The position numbers were made by a program, and so were the translations under genes. DNA of 64,000 bases, from the NCBI GenBank assembly GCA_027924585.1, contig BSBM01000092.1, forward strand, positions 4,750,001 to 4,814,000, written 5' to 3'. Below the pieces are notes generated by a model, which saw only the letters and a list, made by a program, of their open reading frames with translations, was not told the origin of the DNA and searched no databases. Within the stretch, counting starts at the first letter, position 1, and each line of letters opens with the position of its first letter. Of this stretch, positions 22,901-33,430 are shown piece after piece. Source of the DNA: Larix kaempferi. Taxonomy: Eukaryota; Streptophyta; Pinopsida; Pinales; Pinaceae.

Positions 22901-24295
22901 TACGATCCCAAGGCCCCCGCTGCACCTAAAAATGTTCTTCCCATGGTTGAAAAACCTATTTGTGGTGCAACTACCTCATTCATTTCTTTAGTAGGACCCG
23001 GACTTTACTCCGACGCACCGATGACTTCTACATTCCAGTCCATTCCACCACCGTCACCGGAGACCCACGTCGCGGACCTCTGTACTCTTTCCCACAATAC
23101 ACAACCACCCTTGTTACCCAAACCATCATTGGTACCTAGTCACATTGGTGTTACACCCACCCACACAATCCCCTTCCTATTCCCTCCATCGGGAGTAGTA
23201 AGCGCCCCGGTTATGGCTACCCTCAGCCTCCCCAGGTTAACCTTAGGCTTACTCGTGTGGTATATTTCGCCTCCCATTCCCCCGCCGACACCAAATGTCA
23301 TCCTACAACCGGTGCAACCCATTGTCACTATTAGTCAACCACCTCCCGGTGTCACTACCCCTTCGTCATCTATGAATCCCCCTCCTCTTATCAAGCCCAC
23401 TAGGGGCAGAGGCCCACAAACATACACTGTTGTACCCCCTCCCGTGTTTTGTGCTCCCCCCGAATGCTCATTTTGTGATGAGTTAGGCCATTCGACTCAT
23501 CAATGCCCACAATTACCTACATTACAGGAACACATGCAAATGCTTGACGATGACCCCAACATCCCGGTTGTCGAACTAGATCCAACCCCTAAGCCTCGTG
23601 ATAAATCATTGCGGACAAACCATCCTTGTGCAATATGCAAAATCTACGGCCATTATTCACATCACTGCCCCGATCTCCCAGATTACAGAGTAGCCTTGTA
23701 CGAGATGAATAACGTCGACCTCGAGATATCCCCTCTTCTCATAGAGGAAATTCATCCCCCACCATCTTCCTCCTCGGAAGAAATTAACACCATTTACACG
23801 ATTTCCACTGGATACCCCTCTGTCCGGTCGACCCCTTCCATTGATCCCTTTGACACACATGTTCAACTCTTTCAAATCGACGAGGAAACCACATGCCCAC
23901 AACATGGGGGCAGGCCCAAAACCTTGCCTACTCATCATCATCGTGATTCTCGTCGGAGATACTGGGGGCATCCACACCACAAAGGGAATCCCCCATCATC
24001 ATATCATCACTTCAGTATGCCACCACAGCCCACAGCCTCATGGTATAACACCCCGCCAGCAGTTGCTCAATGCCCTATTGATCTCTCTCTGAGACAACAT
24101 CTGCACCACATTGACACCTCTGAGTTAGGGGGAATAATAGATTACCTCGACCTCGGGATAGGGGGCATGATCAATCATTTTGAACCTTCCCCATCATATC
24201 TATCTCAACACCTCAATGAGCCCATCGTTCAAACCAACATATATGTGATCCACAATCACAAACCCCATGCACATAGCATGGGAGCAGGTCATTAA
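19910..24295 (+). pseudogene. Tat-like gag-protease polyprotein with four nonsense codons
   Basis: One frame stays in register for about 4.4 kb, broken only by TGA (~21089), TAG (~21641), TAA (~21758) and TAA (~22697). In order: an arginine-rich N-terminus (FRRSRRLQGELPEFSLLGSP), 11-residue PLGMPN-type repeats (20217-20350), a retrotransposon Gag capsid domain (IPKFEGKAGEDP to about 21060), a proline-rich linker, a CCHC knuckle (CSICRVYGHYTHDC, ~21845) and a retropepsin-like domain (CIIDEGASTCVMS, ~22575; YNLLLGRSYMYAM, ~22785). Two more knuckles follow: CSFCDELGHSTHQC (~23467) and CAICKIYGHYSHHC (~23629). The start is inferred: ACC-ATT-GAG at 19910 sits where an ATG is expected, and the first real in-frame ATG is at 20120. 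No RT follows. Confidence 0.85.
20217..20350 (+). repeat. 33-bp repeats encoding PLGMPN-type units
   Basis: About four in-frame copies of an 11-residue proline/glycine unit within the Gag N-terminal region. The repeat length preserves the reading frame. Confidence 0.75.
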
Positions 24296-24530
24296 CCCTG
24301 CTGACTTCTTCACATGCATGATCTCAACCATTTTTTGAGGTCACATATCACTTGTATATTCGATTTGATTTGATACACCTAGTATTCTCCCCCCACAGGT
24401 CATCATTTCTCCCCACCACTGCATCCTTGGCTTGGTGGGATCACCTTTATTAGTAGCCATTTTTTAACCTAGTTATTTGCTTTGACCATTCCGGAGTCCT
24501 TATGACCTCCGTTTTGCGCACCATTTGCAC

Positions 24531-24890
24531 CGCCGGATTCATATTTCCGCGTCTGTGATGATGCTTGAGATCATTTCTCGCTCTCACGCCCAGATTTTTT
24601 GGGCATGTTTTTCCCATGCCCCCTCGTTGCCTCGGTTTGCGTGCCACATCGACTGTTCTCCATTTTTAACAAGTCTTATATCGCCGGATTCAGTTTTTCA
24701 TGCTCATGATGATGCTTGAGATCATTTCTCGCTCTCACATCCAGATTTTTTGGGCATTTTTTCCATGACCCCTCGTCGCCTCGGTTTGCGTGCCACATTG
24801 GCCGTTGCCCCTTTTTGACAATCTTTATGTCACCGGATTCAGTTTTCCGCACTCATGATGATGCTTGAGACCTTTTCTCGCTCTCATCAA
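24531..24890 (+). repeat. ~150-bp tandem repeat, about 2.4 copies
   Basis: cgccggattca begins units at 24531 and 24682, and caccggattca at 24831. Shared blocks include gatgatgcttgaga, tttctcgctctca, cagattttttgggcat and cctcggtttgcgtgccacat. It lies just past the gag-protease frame. Confidence 0.85.
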
Positions 24891-24918
24891 TCCCTTTTCG
24901 TTCGGTATAATTTTATCC

Positions 24919-25254
24919 CTTTTTCGGGCCGAGCGATCACTTTTACGAAAAAGACACTTAGGGAGTTTCTGTTAAGATCTTTTCTGACTCCTAAAACAAT
25001 GAAAAGATCGCCGAGCAACCTTGCTTCCTTTCATGCTCGCTAAACGTATCTGAAAGGGCGTCTACCTGGTATAAGTTTACCCCTTTTCCGGACCTTGTAG
25101 ACTAATTACGAAAAAGGAATACTCTAGTCATATCGGCTAGAAGAGTTCTCCATTTGCATCATTTTATGCTTTTTCGGGCCTTGGAGACTAACTTACGAAA
25201 AAGAACACCAATGGAGTCCACTTACCGCTTTCAGACTCTCTAAACATGAAAGCG
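24919..25254 (+). other. stem-loop cluster, first block
   Basis: Six closely spaced hairpins: 24919-24953 (ctttttcg/cgaaaaag), 24976-25009 (gatcttttc/gaaaagatc), 25027-25057 (cctttca/tgaaagg), 25082-25117 (ccttttccg/cgaaaaagg, one mismatch), 25169-25203 (ctttttcg/cgaaaaag) and 25226-25254 (cgctttca/tgaaagcg). Stems differ in sequence but keep pairing. Three of the loops (24976, 25027, 25226) share a (g)ctc-ctaaa core. The block ends at the insertion point of the next element and continues at 32041. Confidence 0.65.
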
Positions 25255-25265
25255 ACCACGAGCAG

Positions 25266-27291
25266 TGTCATGTCTCAAATTTGGAATTGGGTCACAATGG
25301 CCTAATCACATTAGCAATATTCATTAGAGTTTGTAAAATTGATGTTAAGGGTCAAATAATTGCCAAGGAGGAAAATTACTAGTTTCCTAGGTTTGGGGTG
25401 GAAGCTTTGGGATTTGGAATAAGGGGGATAATAAATGATGTTTGAACATTAGAATGGAATAAATATTTAATAAAGGAGCTAAATAAATATATACAAGTGA
25501 AAATCAAAGTGGCATTTCATGATGAAGACATATGGAGTAAGTGGGACCCACATATGGCTAGATTTCCCCACTACATTTGGCATCATTCTCTCACCAATTC
25601 GAATTCAAGGTGAATGGTAACATACTTGGGGGAGTCCAAAAGGTATTATTCATTGCATGACTCATCCAAGGTCGAAATATAGAGGAAGATTAACTCCCAT
25701 GGAAGAGGAAGAGGCAATTTGGAGCTAGTGAGACACTTGGGCTAGATTCCCTAGCTCTATGACAACAATGATGAAGATGCTATGACACCTATGACACAAA
25801 TCAGACCTAAAGGCTGACATATGACATATATGACATGTCAGGGATAAAAATAGACTCCAAGAGGGTGCTCAAGGGTGTTAGGGCAGCTAATATGCTTCCA
25901 CATGTGATTTGGTGGAAGTGGGAGACTAGGAATTGTTGTACAAGTGGCGTTCTTTGGAATCTCTTCCCAACTTGAGTTGGCATGAGTCTCTTGGAAGGAA
26001 TTCGACCCATGGAGGACATTAGAAGTTTATAAATGTCAATAAAAAAGAATGAAACCAGCTTTTGATCATTTGTAGAATTTGCAATTGCATTTGTGAAGAG
26101 GGAGAGCTAGTGGATGACTAGTTTCTTGCCTTAGCCAATTTCGAGGGTGAAAGATTCCCATCCAAGTTGGTAATTGGAAAGGCCATTCAGACCTTTCATT
26201 TGGAGATTTAATGGAGTATTTATTTGTAGGTGTAAGCTATAGGTCAGCTCATGGTTTCTTCTATTGCAGCTCACTCCTTCAACCATTTCCGGTTTTGATG
26301 GCATATTCTTGATCCTTGAGGGAGGGCGTTTTTGGTGAGATATTGTATTCTTTGGGGAAGATTTTAATGCCCCATTTATTTTTTAATATGAATTAAATAC
26401 TCTGTTCTTTATCTCCAAAAAGTTTCAGGTCGAAATTCCAAGTAGAAATGTATAAATCTCATTTTTAATGGAAGAACAATGCCCTTTCCCCACTACCTTG
26501 TTGTGAGCCAATGTATTGATGATGATTTCGAATGAATGGATTATTATCTGATATATTTGTGATCAATATACTGCCATGGATTTCTTATACAAGTTTCATG
26601 TACTGTGCTTGAGCATTTGAAGCATTTTTACTCAGTTTAGTTGTATTGGGAGGTGAAATAGTGCCATTTCCCCAAGGGTCGAATTGTGGATTTTTGCAGT
26701 TGAATGGGAGAGGGTGAGAATAGTTGTAATAATCCATTAATGGTGCATATGAGACTTTAATAACATACTTAACACCTTACATACCTCTGTTCATAAATTT
26801 GAGTGGGTTTGGAGGCATTTGGGAAGCCATTTTCAGTACTTACCCCATGAGGATTTGAACTCCAAATTACTAGTAAAATTGCATAATTGGTCCAGAATCT
26901 TAAGAGAGTTTTCAGAGGTCTTTTGGTGGACATATGTCATCCATAAAAATCATATTCAAGTTCTAATATCATTCATACACCTTCCTTGAAGATTTGAAGG
27001 CATTTGGAGTCAATTTGAGACCTAGAGACCAATACTAGTCAAAGGGAAATCACTAGTAAAGTTACCTACATTGATCAGAATTGAAAGTGGATTTGCATAA
27101 GTATTTTAAAGGTCCAAAGGCATCCCTGAAACACATATTTATGTTCTAATATCATTCATATACCTTCTCAGAATATTTGGGATCATTTGGGGCAAATTTG
27201 GGACCTAGAGATCAAAACTAGTCAAAGGTCAAACTAAGGAAAAAAGTGAAAAATTGCCATTTTAATAAAATTCCTAACAAGGGACATTACA
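25266..27291 (+). repeat. 5' LTR of the non-autonomous element
   Basis: Begins TGTCATGTCTCAAATTTGG and ends AGGGACATTACA. Same length as the 3' copy at 30004-32029. A short minus-strand ORF appears in both LTRs (26019-25807, 30757-30539) and is not a gene. Confidence 0.95.
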
Positions 27292-27292
27292 G

Positions 27293-27308
27293 TGGTATCA
27301 GAGCATGG
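27293..27308 (+). other. primer-binding site, tRNA-iMet type
   Basis: TGGTATCAGAGCATGG lies one base past the 5' LTR, a standard plant initiator-Met PBS. Confidence 0.9.
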
Positions 27309-27348
27309 TCCTTGCACCTGTGTATTAAGTACATATACTCAAGAATAA

Positions 27349-27690
27349 TTGGCAGCCATGTCCTACTATTATGATGAATCCTATGAGTACAATTCTTATG
27401 AGGAATATGCAGATGCTTATGAGCAATATGAAGCAGAATGTGAATGGTACGAGGAAGAGGTGCCATCATGCAACACTTCTTACAATTTCAAGAGAAATGA
27501 AGATTTTTCTTATGACTTTAAATCTGATGAATATGAGTGTTTCACACCAACCAAGGATAATTCTATGAGTGATTTCCAAAGATGGAGAGCAAAATATAAA
27601 ACCTTGCCCCAACAATATCAAAAATATCAAGAATATCTTGCTTTTAGCAAAAATACACAAAATGCCATGTCTTTTGAAGTACTTTGCTGA
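27349..27690 (+). CDS. Tyr/Glu-rich N-terminal ORF of the non-autonomous element
   Basis: 114 codons including the stop, first ATG 41 bases after the PBS. The first 40 residues are extremely rich in tyrosine, glutamate and serine (MSYYYDESYEYNSYEEYADA). The remainder (FQRWRAKYKTLPQQYQKYQE) is basic and helical. It overlaps the longer downstream frame in the +1 register for about 120 bases and stops where that frame becomes Gag-like. The two may once have been one Gag-type protein, or may be joined by a frameshift. Position and element context suggest a Gag-related role, but no capsid motif is recognisable. Confidence 0.55.
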   Translation: MAAMSYYYDESYEYNSYEEYADAYEQYEAECEWYEEEVPSCNTSYNFKRNEDFSYDFKSDEYECFTPTKDNSMSDFQRWRAKYKTLPQQYQKYQEYLAFSKNTQNAMSFEVLC

Positions 27691-29848
27691 ACATGTTTTT
27701 GAAAATAGGCCCAAAAATGAAGATGTGGAGTTAGTAAAGAAAGGTTTATGCCCTTCTTGTAAAGAACCTTGGAGTGAGTATCATACATGTGTGCATGAAA
27801 TTATGTCCCACTTGAGGAGAGCTTTTGGGAATTCTTCAAAAAGAGATTCTAAAGATATTGATCATAAGGAAAACAAGGGGAAAAATGCATCATCTTGCTT
27901 GAAGGATAAAAATGAAGAGACATCACAAGAGCATGCAGAAGATTCTATTGAAAATATGGAAGATCATTTCGAGACACCTTCTAGCTTAGACATGAACCAA
28001 AGAGCATCTACTGATGGATGCTTAAACTATGAAGGAGTACCTACTGATGGGTGCTCACACCTCTATGTTGGTGACATAGAGATCAATTTTGAAAGTGTTG
28101 CTGCAAGCCCAAGTTCCATTAAGCATGATAATGAAGACCTTGTAGTAGTTGAAGAAGAACCAAGATCAACTTCCCCATCACCACTTGAGCTTCATGAAGT
28201 TGGTCCAAGCAAAATTGAAGAAGATGAGGAGGTTCATTTGCAAGAGCCTCATTTTCTTGAAGGGTCATTAAAGATGAATGAAAATAAGATCCAAGAGTCC
28301 CTCAGCATTCTCCATGACACTCAAGCATTGGTGTCAAATTCTTGTTGGAGAGCTACTTCATTGGAGGAAACATCCTTCCTTGAAGACATGGAGAAGATTC
28401 AAAGAGCAATGTGCCACATCAAAGGTAATTTCATGTCTTTGCTTTTTGATAGAAACCATTTGTTTGAGCTTAATGAATTGTTACATGATGCATACTTGAA
28501 GAATAATGAGGATATTCATAAGCTCATAATTCAAAATGAACAACTTCTTGAAAAATTGCAAGATACTTGTTTTTCCTCCTATGTTTCAGATTGTCAAATG
28601 GTAGATTGTTTGGAGGATTCTCATGACATGGTGGATCATGAGAAATGTGGAAATTTGAATGTGCTTAATGTGTTTGAAGATGAACTTGAAGAGATCCAAA
28701 CACTTGATGTGGTGGAAGAGGAACTTGAATTGTCTCTTGATGAAGCTTATGCAATTTTTAAAGAAGAGCATGATTCCTCTACATTGGAACCAATCTATGA
28801 CAAAGGTTTCCCACTTTTGAAGGAGCTGCATGATACTACCCACATGGATCCTTCCCATGATGAAACTTCTGCACTTTTTGATCATTTGGGTGATTTAGTT
28901 CATTCTCCTACATCCTACAATTCCATGTTTTGCAACATTAGTCTCAATGAAGTATGGGTGAAAGGGTTCTTTTTGATGGTGCCACATGAGGAGTATGGAA
29001 CTCCTAGATTTAACTTTCATGATGACATGGTTGGAGAACATTCTTATTCACATTTGCAGCAACATAATTTGTCACTTTATGATGATTCACATCTACATGG
29101 ATGCACCTATGATATGGATTTGAGTCACTTGAAGACTCATGGTTTTTCTTGCTCAACACTGGGTTCATTTGATGTTAGAGGAACTTCATCCAACACTTGG
29201 GTGAATAGATTTATGATGGGAGAACATTTTTGTTGGAAGCCACATACTTTGTTACATCTTTATGATTCTCACATTCATGGCAGTATGGGTGAGACTTCTT
29301 TGAGTCATTTGAAGTCTCCTTGTTTTTTCTGCTCATTATTTGGTTCAGATTTTAGTGGAGATTCTTCATTCACTTCTTGGATGAAAGAATACATGGTTGA
29401 ATATTTTGATGCATATCACATCCTTTTGGAGCAGCATTATAGGACATGGGATCCTCACCTATGTCATTGGAGCAGATTTGATTGGTCACTTGAAGATTGT
29501 ATGCACTTGGAAAATCGTGGTCTACTTGCTTGGAGGTACAAGCACTTTCATGATTCTTTGATGAAGCACCTCCTTGATGTACATTTTCATTATGTAGTTA
29601 TGTACTTTGATGATATATATTTTGTACTCATGATGTTTGGAAGAATGCATACAAGAAAATGGGATCCAGAAATCATCTTATCTGATGGTATGGGTTGGAG
29701 AGCACTCTTCATTGTTGGGGTGCAATACAAGCAATGGGACCCTGGAATAATTTTTATCTCATTGGTTTCAATTTTTTGGGGGAAACAAGAAGTATGGGAG
29801 ATGGATTTCCCACTTAATAAAGTGATTTTTATCAGAGTAGTGCAGTAG
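27569..29848 (+). CDS. 759-codon ORF, gag-type zinc knuckle plus novel body
   Basis: Uninterrupted. Early in the ORF, KKGLCPSCKEPWSEYHTC has the C-x2-C...W...H-x-C form of chromovirus Gag knuckles. The middle is very acidic and probably coiled (residues ~100-420). Residues ~487-612 hold two copies of a ~63-residue unit beginning MVGEH and MGEH and sharing SLSHLK/DLSHLK. The C-terminal ~150 residues are rich in Trp, His and aromatic residues (YVVMYFDDIYFVLMMFGRM; GWRALFIVGVQYKQWDPGII). The YFDD string is not in an RT context. No catalytic domain is recognised. An open frame of this size in a non-autonomous element implies recent decay or selection. The ATG may be internal to a longer frameshifted product. 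Confidence 0.75.
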   Translation: MISKDGEQNIKPCPNNIKNIKNILLLAKIHKMPCLLKYFAEHVFENRPKNEDVELVKKGLCPSCKEPWSEYHTCVHEIMSHLRRAFGNSSKRDSKDIDHKENKGKNASSCLKDKNEETSQEHAEDSIENMEDHFETPSSLDMNQRASTDGCLNYEGVPTDGCSHLYVGDIEINFESVAASPSSIKHDNEDLVVVEEEPRSTSPSPLELHEVGPSKIEEDEEVHLQEPHFLEGSLKMNENKIQESLSILHDTQALVSNSCWRATSLEETSFLEDMEKIQRAMCHIKGNFMSLLFDRNHLFELNELLHDAYLKNNEDIHKLIIQNEQLLEKLQDTCFSSYVSDCQMVDCLEDSHDMVDHEKCGNLNVLNVFEDELEEIQTLDVVEEELELSLDEAYAIFKEEHDSSTLEPIYDKGFPLLKELHDTTHMDPSHDETSALFDHLGDLVHSPTSYNSMFCNISLNEVWVKGFFLMVPHEEYGTPRFNFHDDMVGEHSYSHLQQHNLSLYDDSHLHGCTYDMDLSHLKTHGFSCSTLGSFDVRGTSSNTWVNRFMMGEHFCWKPHTLLHLYDSHIHGSMGETSLSHLKSPCFFCSLFGSDFSGDSSFTSWMKEYMVEYFDAYHILLEQHYRTWDPHLCHWSRFDWSLEDCMHLENRGLLAWRYKHFHDSLMKHLLDVHFHYVVMYFDDIYFVLMMFGRMHTRKWDPEIILSDGMGWRALFIVGVQYKQWDPGIIFISLVSIFWGKQEVWEMDFPLNKVIFIRVVQ

Positions 29849-29989
29849 CAAGCATGGTGGTTCCTCTCTAAAATCTTCATGGAAACTCAAAGACTCAAGG
29901 TTTGGCAATTCAATGGCACTTCAAAGAATTATATAGAAATCAGGTTCTTCAACACCCATGTTTGAAATTGCTTGAGGACAAGCAATATT

Positions 29990-30003
29990 GGGAAGGGAGG
30001 ATT
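29990..30003 (+). other. polypurine tract of the non-autonomous element
   Basis: gggaagggaggatt directly precedes the 3' LTR. Confidence 0.85.
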
Positions 30004-32029
30004 TGTCATGTCCCAAATTTGGAATTGGGTCACAATGGCCTAATCACATTATCAATATTCATTAGAGTTTGTAAAATTGATGTTAAGGGTCAAATAATTG
30101 CCAAGGAGGAAAATTACTAGTTTCCTAGGTTTGGGGTGGAAGCTTTGGGATTTGGAATAAGGGGGATAATAAATGATGTTTGAACATTAGAATGGAATAA
30201 ATATTTAATAAAGGAGCTAAATAAATATATACAAGTGAAAATCAAAGTGGCATTTCATGATGAAGACATATGGAGTAAGTGGGACCCACATATGGCTAGA
30301 TTTCCCCACTACATTTGGCATCATTCTCTCACCAATTCGAATTCAAGGTGAATGGTAACATACTTGGGGGAGTCCAAAAGGTATTATTCATTGCATGACT
30401 CATCCAAGGTCGAAATATAGAGGAAGAGTAACTCCCATGGAAGAGGAAGAGGCAATTTGGAGCTAGTGAGACACTTGGGCTAGATTCCCTAGCTCTATGA
30501 CAACAATGATGAAGATGCTATGACACCTATGACACAAATCAGACCTGAAGGCTGACATATGACATATATGAAATGTCAGGGCTAAAAATAGACTCCAAGA
30601 GGACGCTCAAGGGTGTTAGGGCAACTAATATGCTTCCACATGTGATTTGGTGGAAGTGGGAGACTAGGAATTGTTGTACAAGTGGCGTTCTTTGGAATCT
30701 CTTCCCAACTTGAGTTGGCATGAGTCTCTTGGAAGGAATTCGACCCATGGAGGACATTAGAAGTTTATAAATGTCAATAAAAAAGAATGAAACCAGCTTT
30801 TGATCATTTGTAGAATTTGCAATTGCATTTGTGAAGAGGGAGAGCTAGTGGATGACTAGTTTCTTGCCTTAGCCAATTTCGAGGGTGAAAGATTCCCATC
30901 CAAGTTGGTAATTGGAAAGGCCATTCAGACCTTTCATTTGAAGCTTTAATGGAGTATTTATTTGCAGGTGTAAGCTACAGGGCAGCTCATGGTTTCTTCT
31001 ATTGCAGCTCACTCCTTCAACCATTTCCGGTTTTGATGGCATATTCTTGATCCTTGAGGGAGGGCGTTTTTGGTGAGATATTGTACTCTTTGGGGAAGAT
31101 TTTAATGCCCCATTTATTTTTTAATATGAAGTAAATACCCTGTTCTTCATCTCCAAAAATTTTCAGGTCGAAATTCCAAGTAGAAATGTATAAATCTCAT
31201 TTTTAATGGAAGAACAATGCCCTTTCCCCACTACCTTGTTGTGAGCCAATGTATTGATGATGATTTCGAATGAATGGATTATTATCTGATATATTTGTGA
31301 TAAATATACTGCCATGGATTTCTTATACAAGTTTCATGTACTGTTCTTGAGCATTTGAAGCATTTTTACTCAGTTTAGTTGTATTGGGAGGTGAAATAGT
31401 GCCATTTCCCCAAGTGTCGAATTGGGGATTTTTGCAGTTGAATGGGAGAGGGTGAGAATAGTTGTAGTAATCCATTAATGGTGCATATGAGACTTTAATA
31501 ACATACTTAACACCTTACATACCTCTGTTCATAAATTTGAGTGGGTTTGGAGGCATTTGGGAAGCCATTTTCAGTACTTACCCCATGAGGATTTGAACCC
31601 CAAATTACTAGTAAAATTGCATAATTGGTCCAGAATCTTAAGAGAGTTTGCAGAGGTATTTTGGTGGATATATGTCATCCATAAACATAATTTTCAAGTT
31701 CTAATATCATTCATACACCTTCCTTGAAGATTTGAAGGCATTTGGAGTCAATTTGAGACCTAGAGACCAATACTAGTCAAAGGGAAATCACTAGTAAAGT
31801 TACCTACATTGATCAGAATTGAAAGTGGATTTGCAGAAGTATTTTAAAGGTCCAAAGGCATCCCTGAAACACATATTTATGTTCTAATATCATTCATATA
31901 CCTTCTCAGAATATTTGGGATCATTTGGGGCAAATTTGGGACCTAGAGATCAAAACTAGTCAAAGGTCAAACTAAGGAAAAAAGTGAAAAATTGCCATTT
32001 TAATAAAATTCATAACAAGGGACATTACA
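30004..32029 (+). repeat. 3' LTR of the non-autonomous element
   Basis: Begins TGTCATGTCCCAAATTTGG and ends GGGACATTACA, followed by TSD agcag. 2026 bp, like the 5' LTR. Confidence 0.95.
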
Positions 32030-32040
32030 AGCAGTCACCA

Positions 32041-32229
32041 TCCTGGGCTCGTAAAACCAACAGGACAGTAATCATAACCACTGCAGAGTCTTCTTATCAT
32101 TTTCAGACCCCTTAAAAATGAAAGCACCAATGAGCACGAATAGTCCTGGGCTCACAAAATCCACAGGACAGTACCATTTCAGAGCACACTTTTATCCCTT
32201 CTTAGAGTTCATTAAAACTACGAAGAAGG
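32041..32229 (+). other. stem-loop cluster, second block
   Basis: Continuation of 24919-25254 after the inserted element. Hairpins at 32041-32065 (tcctg/cagga), 32101-32123 (tttca/tgaaa), 32143-32169 (gtcctg/caggac) and 32197-32229 (ccttctt/aagaagg). Loops again carry ggctc-aaaa or ct-taaaa cores. The pairings are visible directly; folding was not computed. Confidence 0.6.
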
Positions 32230-32234
32230 ACCCA

Positions 32235-33417
32235 ATGGTTCTTCTCGGTGCCACAACAGATCACGTCTACTAATATAGCAGCTTCCCCATTTTGGTCGCC
32301 TTTGTTCAGAGTATTCTGCAGTATGTCACCCTGAGAACCCCTCGACAGCACCCATCAGTTTGACCCCCCCAGAGTCAAGACATACCCTTCAGTCCCTAAA
32401 AGCTATGATCCCCACACCTACAAGTCAGTTCTCTACGCTGCTAGGTCAACCATGTCATCATGATCTGAACAAAGGAAGTTTGAGTCTACCCACTATATGA
32501 CCCCAGTTACTTCCCATCCCCACAAGTATGTCAGTCCTACCATCAGTACTACCACACTTCAGTTCTACACCTCATGCTCCTATCAAGGAAACATCATTGC
32601 CTTGTTAGTTGTTGGTCTCCCTCTGTCGACGACAACCAAATTTATTCCAGAGGATAGACCTAGAGGTCCCTTTGTCTTGGACTCATCACCATTTATGATG
32701 AGTGCCTACAAATCATTTCGAGAAGAGTCCTCAGTGCTTCTTCAAATGGATGTTTCTCACATGCTCGACTTCAACACCTTGATCGCATTGTTGAGACTCG
32801 CACAGGGCATTGGTTCGTTCAGTTATTAGTCGAAGACCCCGGATACCATCTGACTCCTCCACATTTGAGAGTCTACTTATGGATACAACCAGTTACACTT
32901 TTTCTATAGATATCTGGGTTGCGCATGGCGACAGTATTCAGATGTACCCCAATTTCATACTCCCTTGAGTATATAGTTACATTAATTCTCAGAGATGACT
33001 CACAGTCTTTGAGTCCCTACAGATGTTGGACACCTTCAGTTTCAAAAGTTCATCAGTTATTCCAGTGTATCCGTTATTGAGATCAGTCATGATATGATCA
33101 TGAGTACATCCCAAAATGATGTCCCCTCTGGACCATTATGATGTACCAACAGATTTTTTATGTATTTTCTCAGGCCCCCCTTCTTGGGACTAATTGTTTA
33201 TATATGTCTTGATACGAGCATGGGTATGCCCGCCTCGTCCATTATCAGGATTATTCCTCATTCATATTGAGGCCATGTAATATTGTTTATTTTTTGCAGC
33301 TTCCAAGGGCCGCGGATCCAGTCTCCAATCGGTCTCTTCTCCTCCCCAAAACTACAGAAAAAAGACAAAAGAACTATGATGTCTATCGGCCATACGATGA
33401 GCTCCTGCCCTCACACA
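32235..33417 (+). other. 3' non-coding region of the Tat-like element
   Basis: About 1.2 kb between the hairpin cluster and the PPT. A 110-codon frame (32497-32829) has no recognisable motif. No RT, integrase or chromodomain sequence is present on either strand, which supports the gag-protease-only call. Confidence 0.55.
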
Positions 33418-33430
33418 TCAGGGGGCAATC
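33418..33430 (+). other. polypurine tract of the Tat-like element
   Basis: tcagggggcaatc directly precedes the 3' LTR. Confidence 0.8.

Larger units (their letters stand above)
25266..32029 (+). mobile_element. non-autonomous LTR retrotransposon with a long unrecognised ORF
   Basis: Two 2026-bp LTRs (25266-27291, 30004-32029), TSD agcag (25261-25265, 32030-32034), an iMet-type PBS and a PPT define a complete element of 6764 bp. The 2.7-kb interior holds two overlapping frames with a gag-type zinc knuckle and no protease, RT, RNase H or integrase motif. The LTRs differ at about 35 positions by eye. PBS type, the LTR ends (TGTCATGTC...ATTACA) and a cttgaggacaagcaa string before the PPT resemble chromodomain gypsy elements, the likely source of its enzymes. 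It sits inside the Tat-like element's 3' region. Confidence 0.92.

Noticed and set aside
29590-29640. YFDD string in the 759-codon ORF as an RT active site
   Set aside because: None of the flanking RT motifs is present and the surrounding sequence does not resemble an RT palm.
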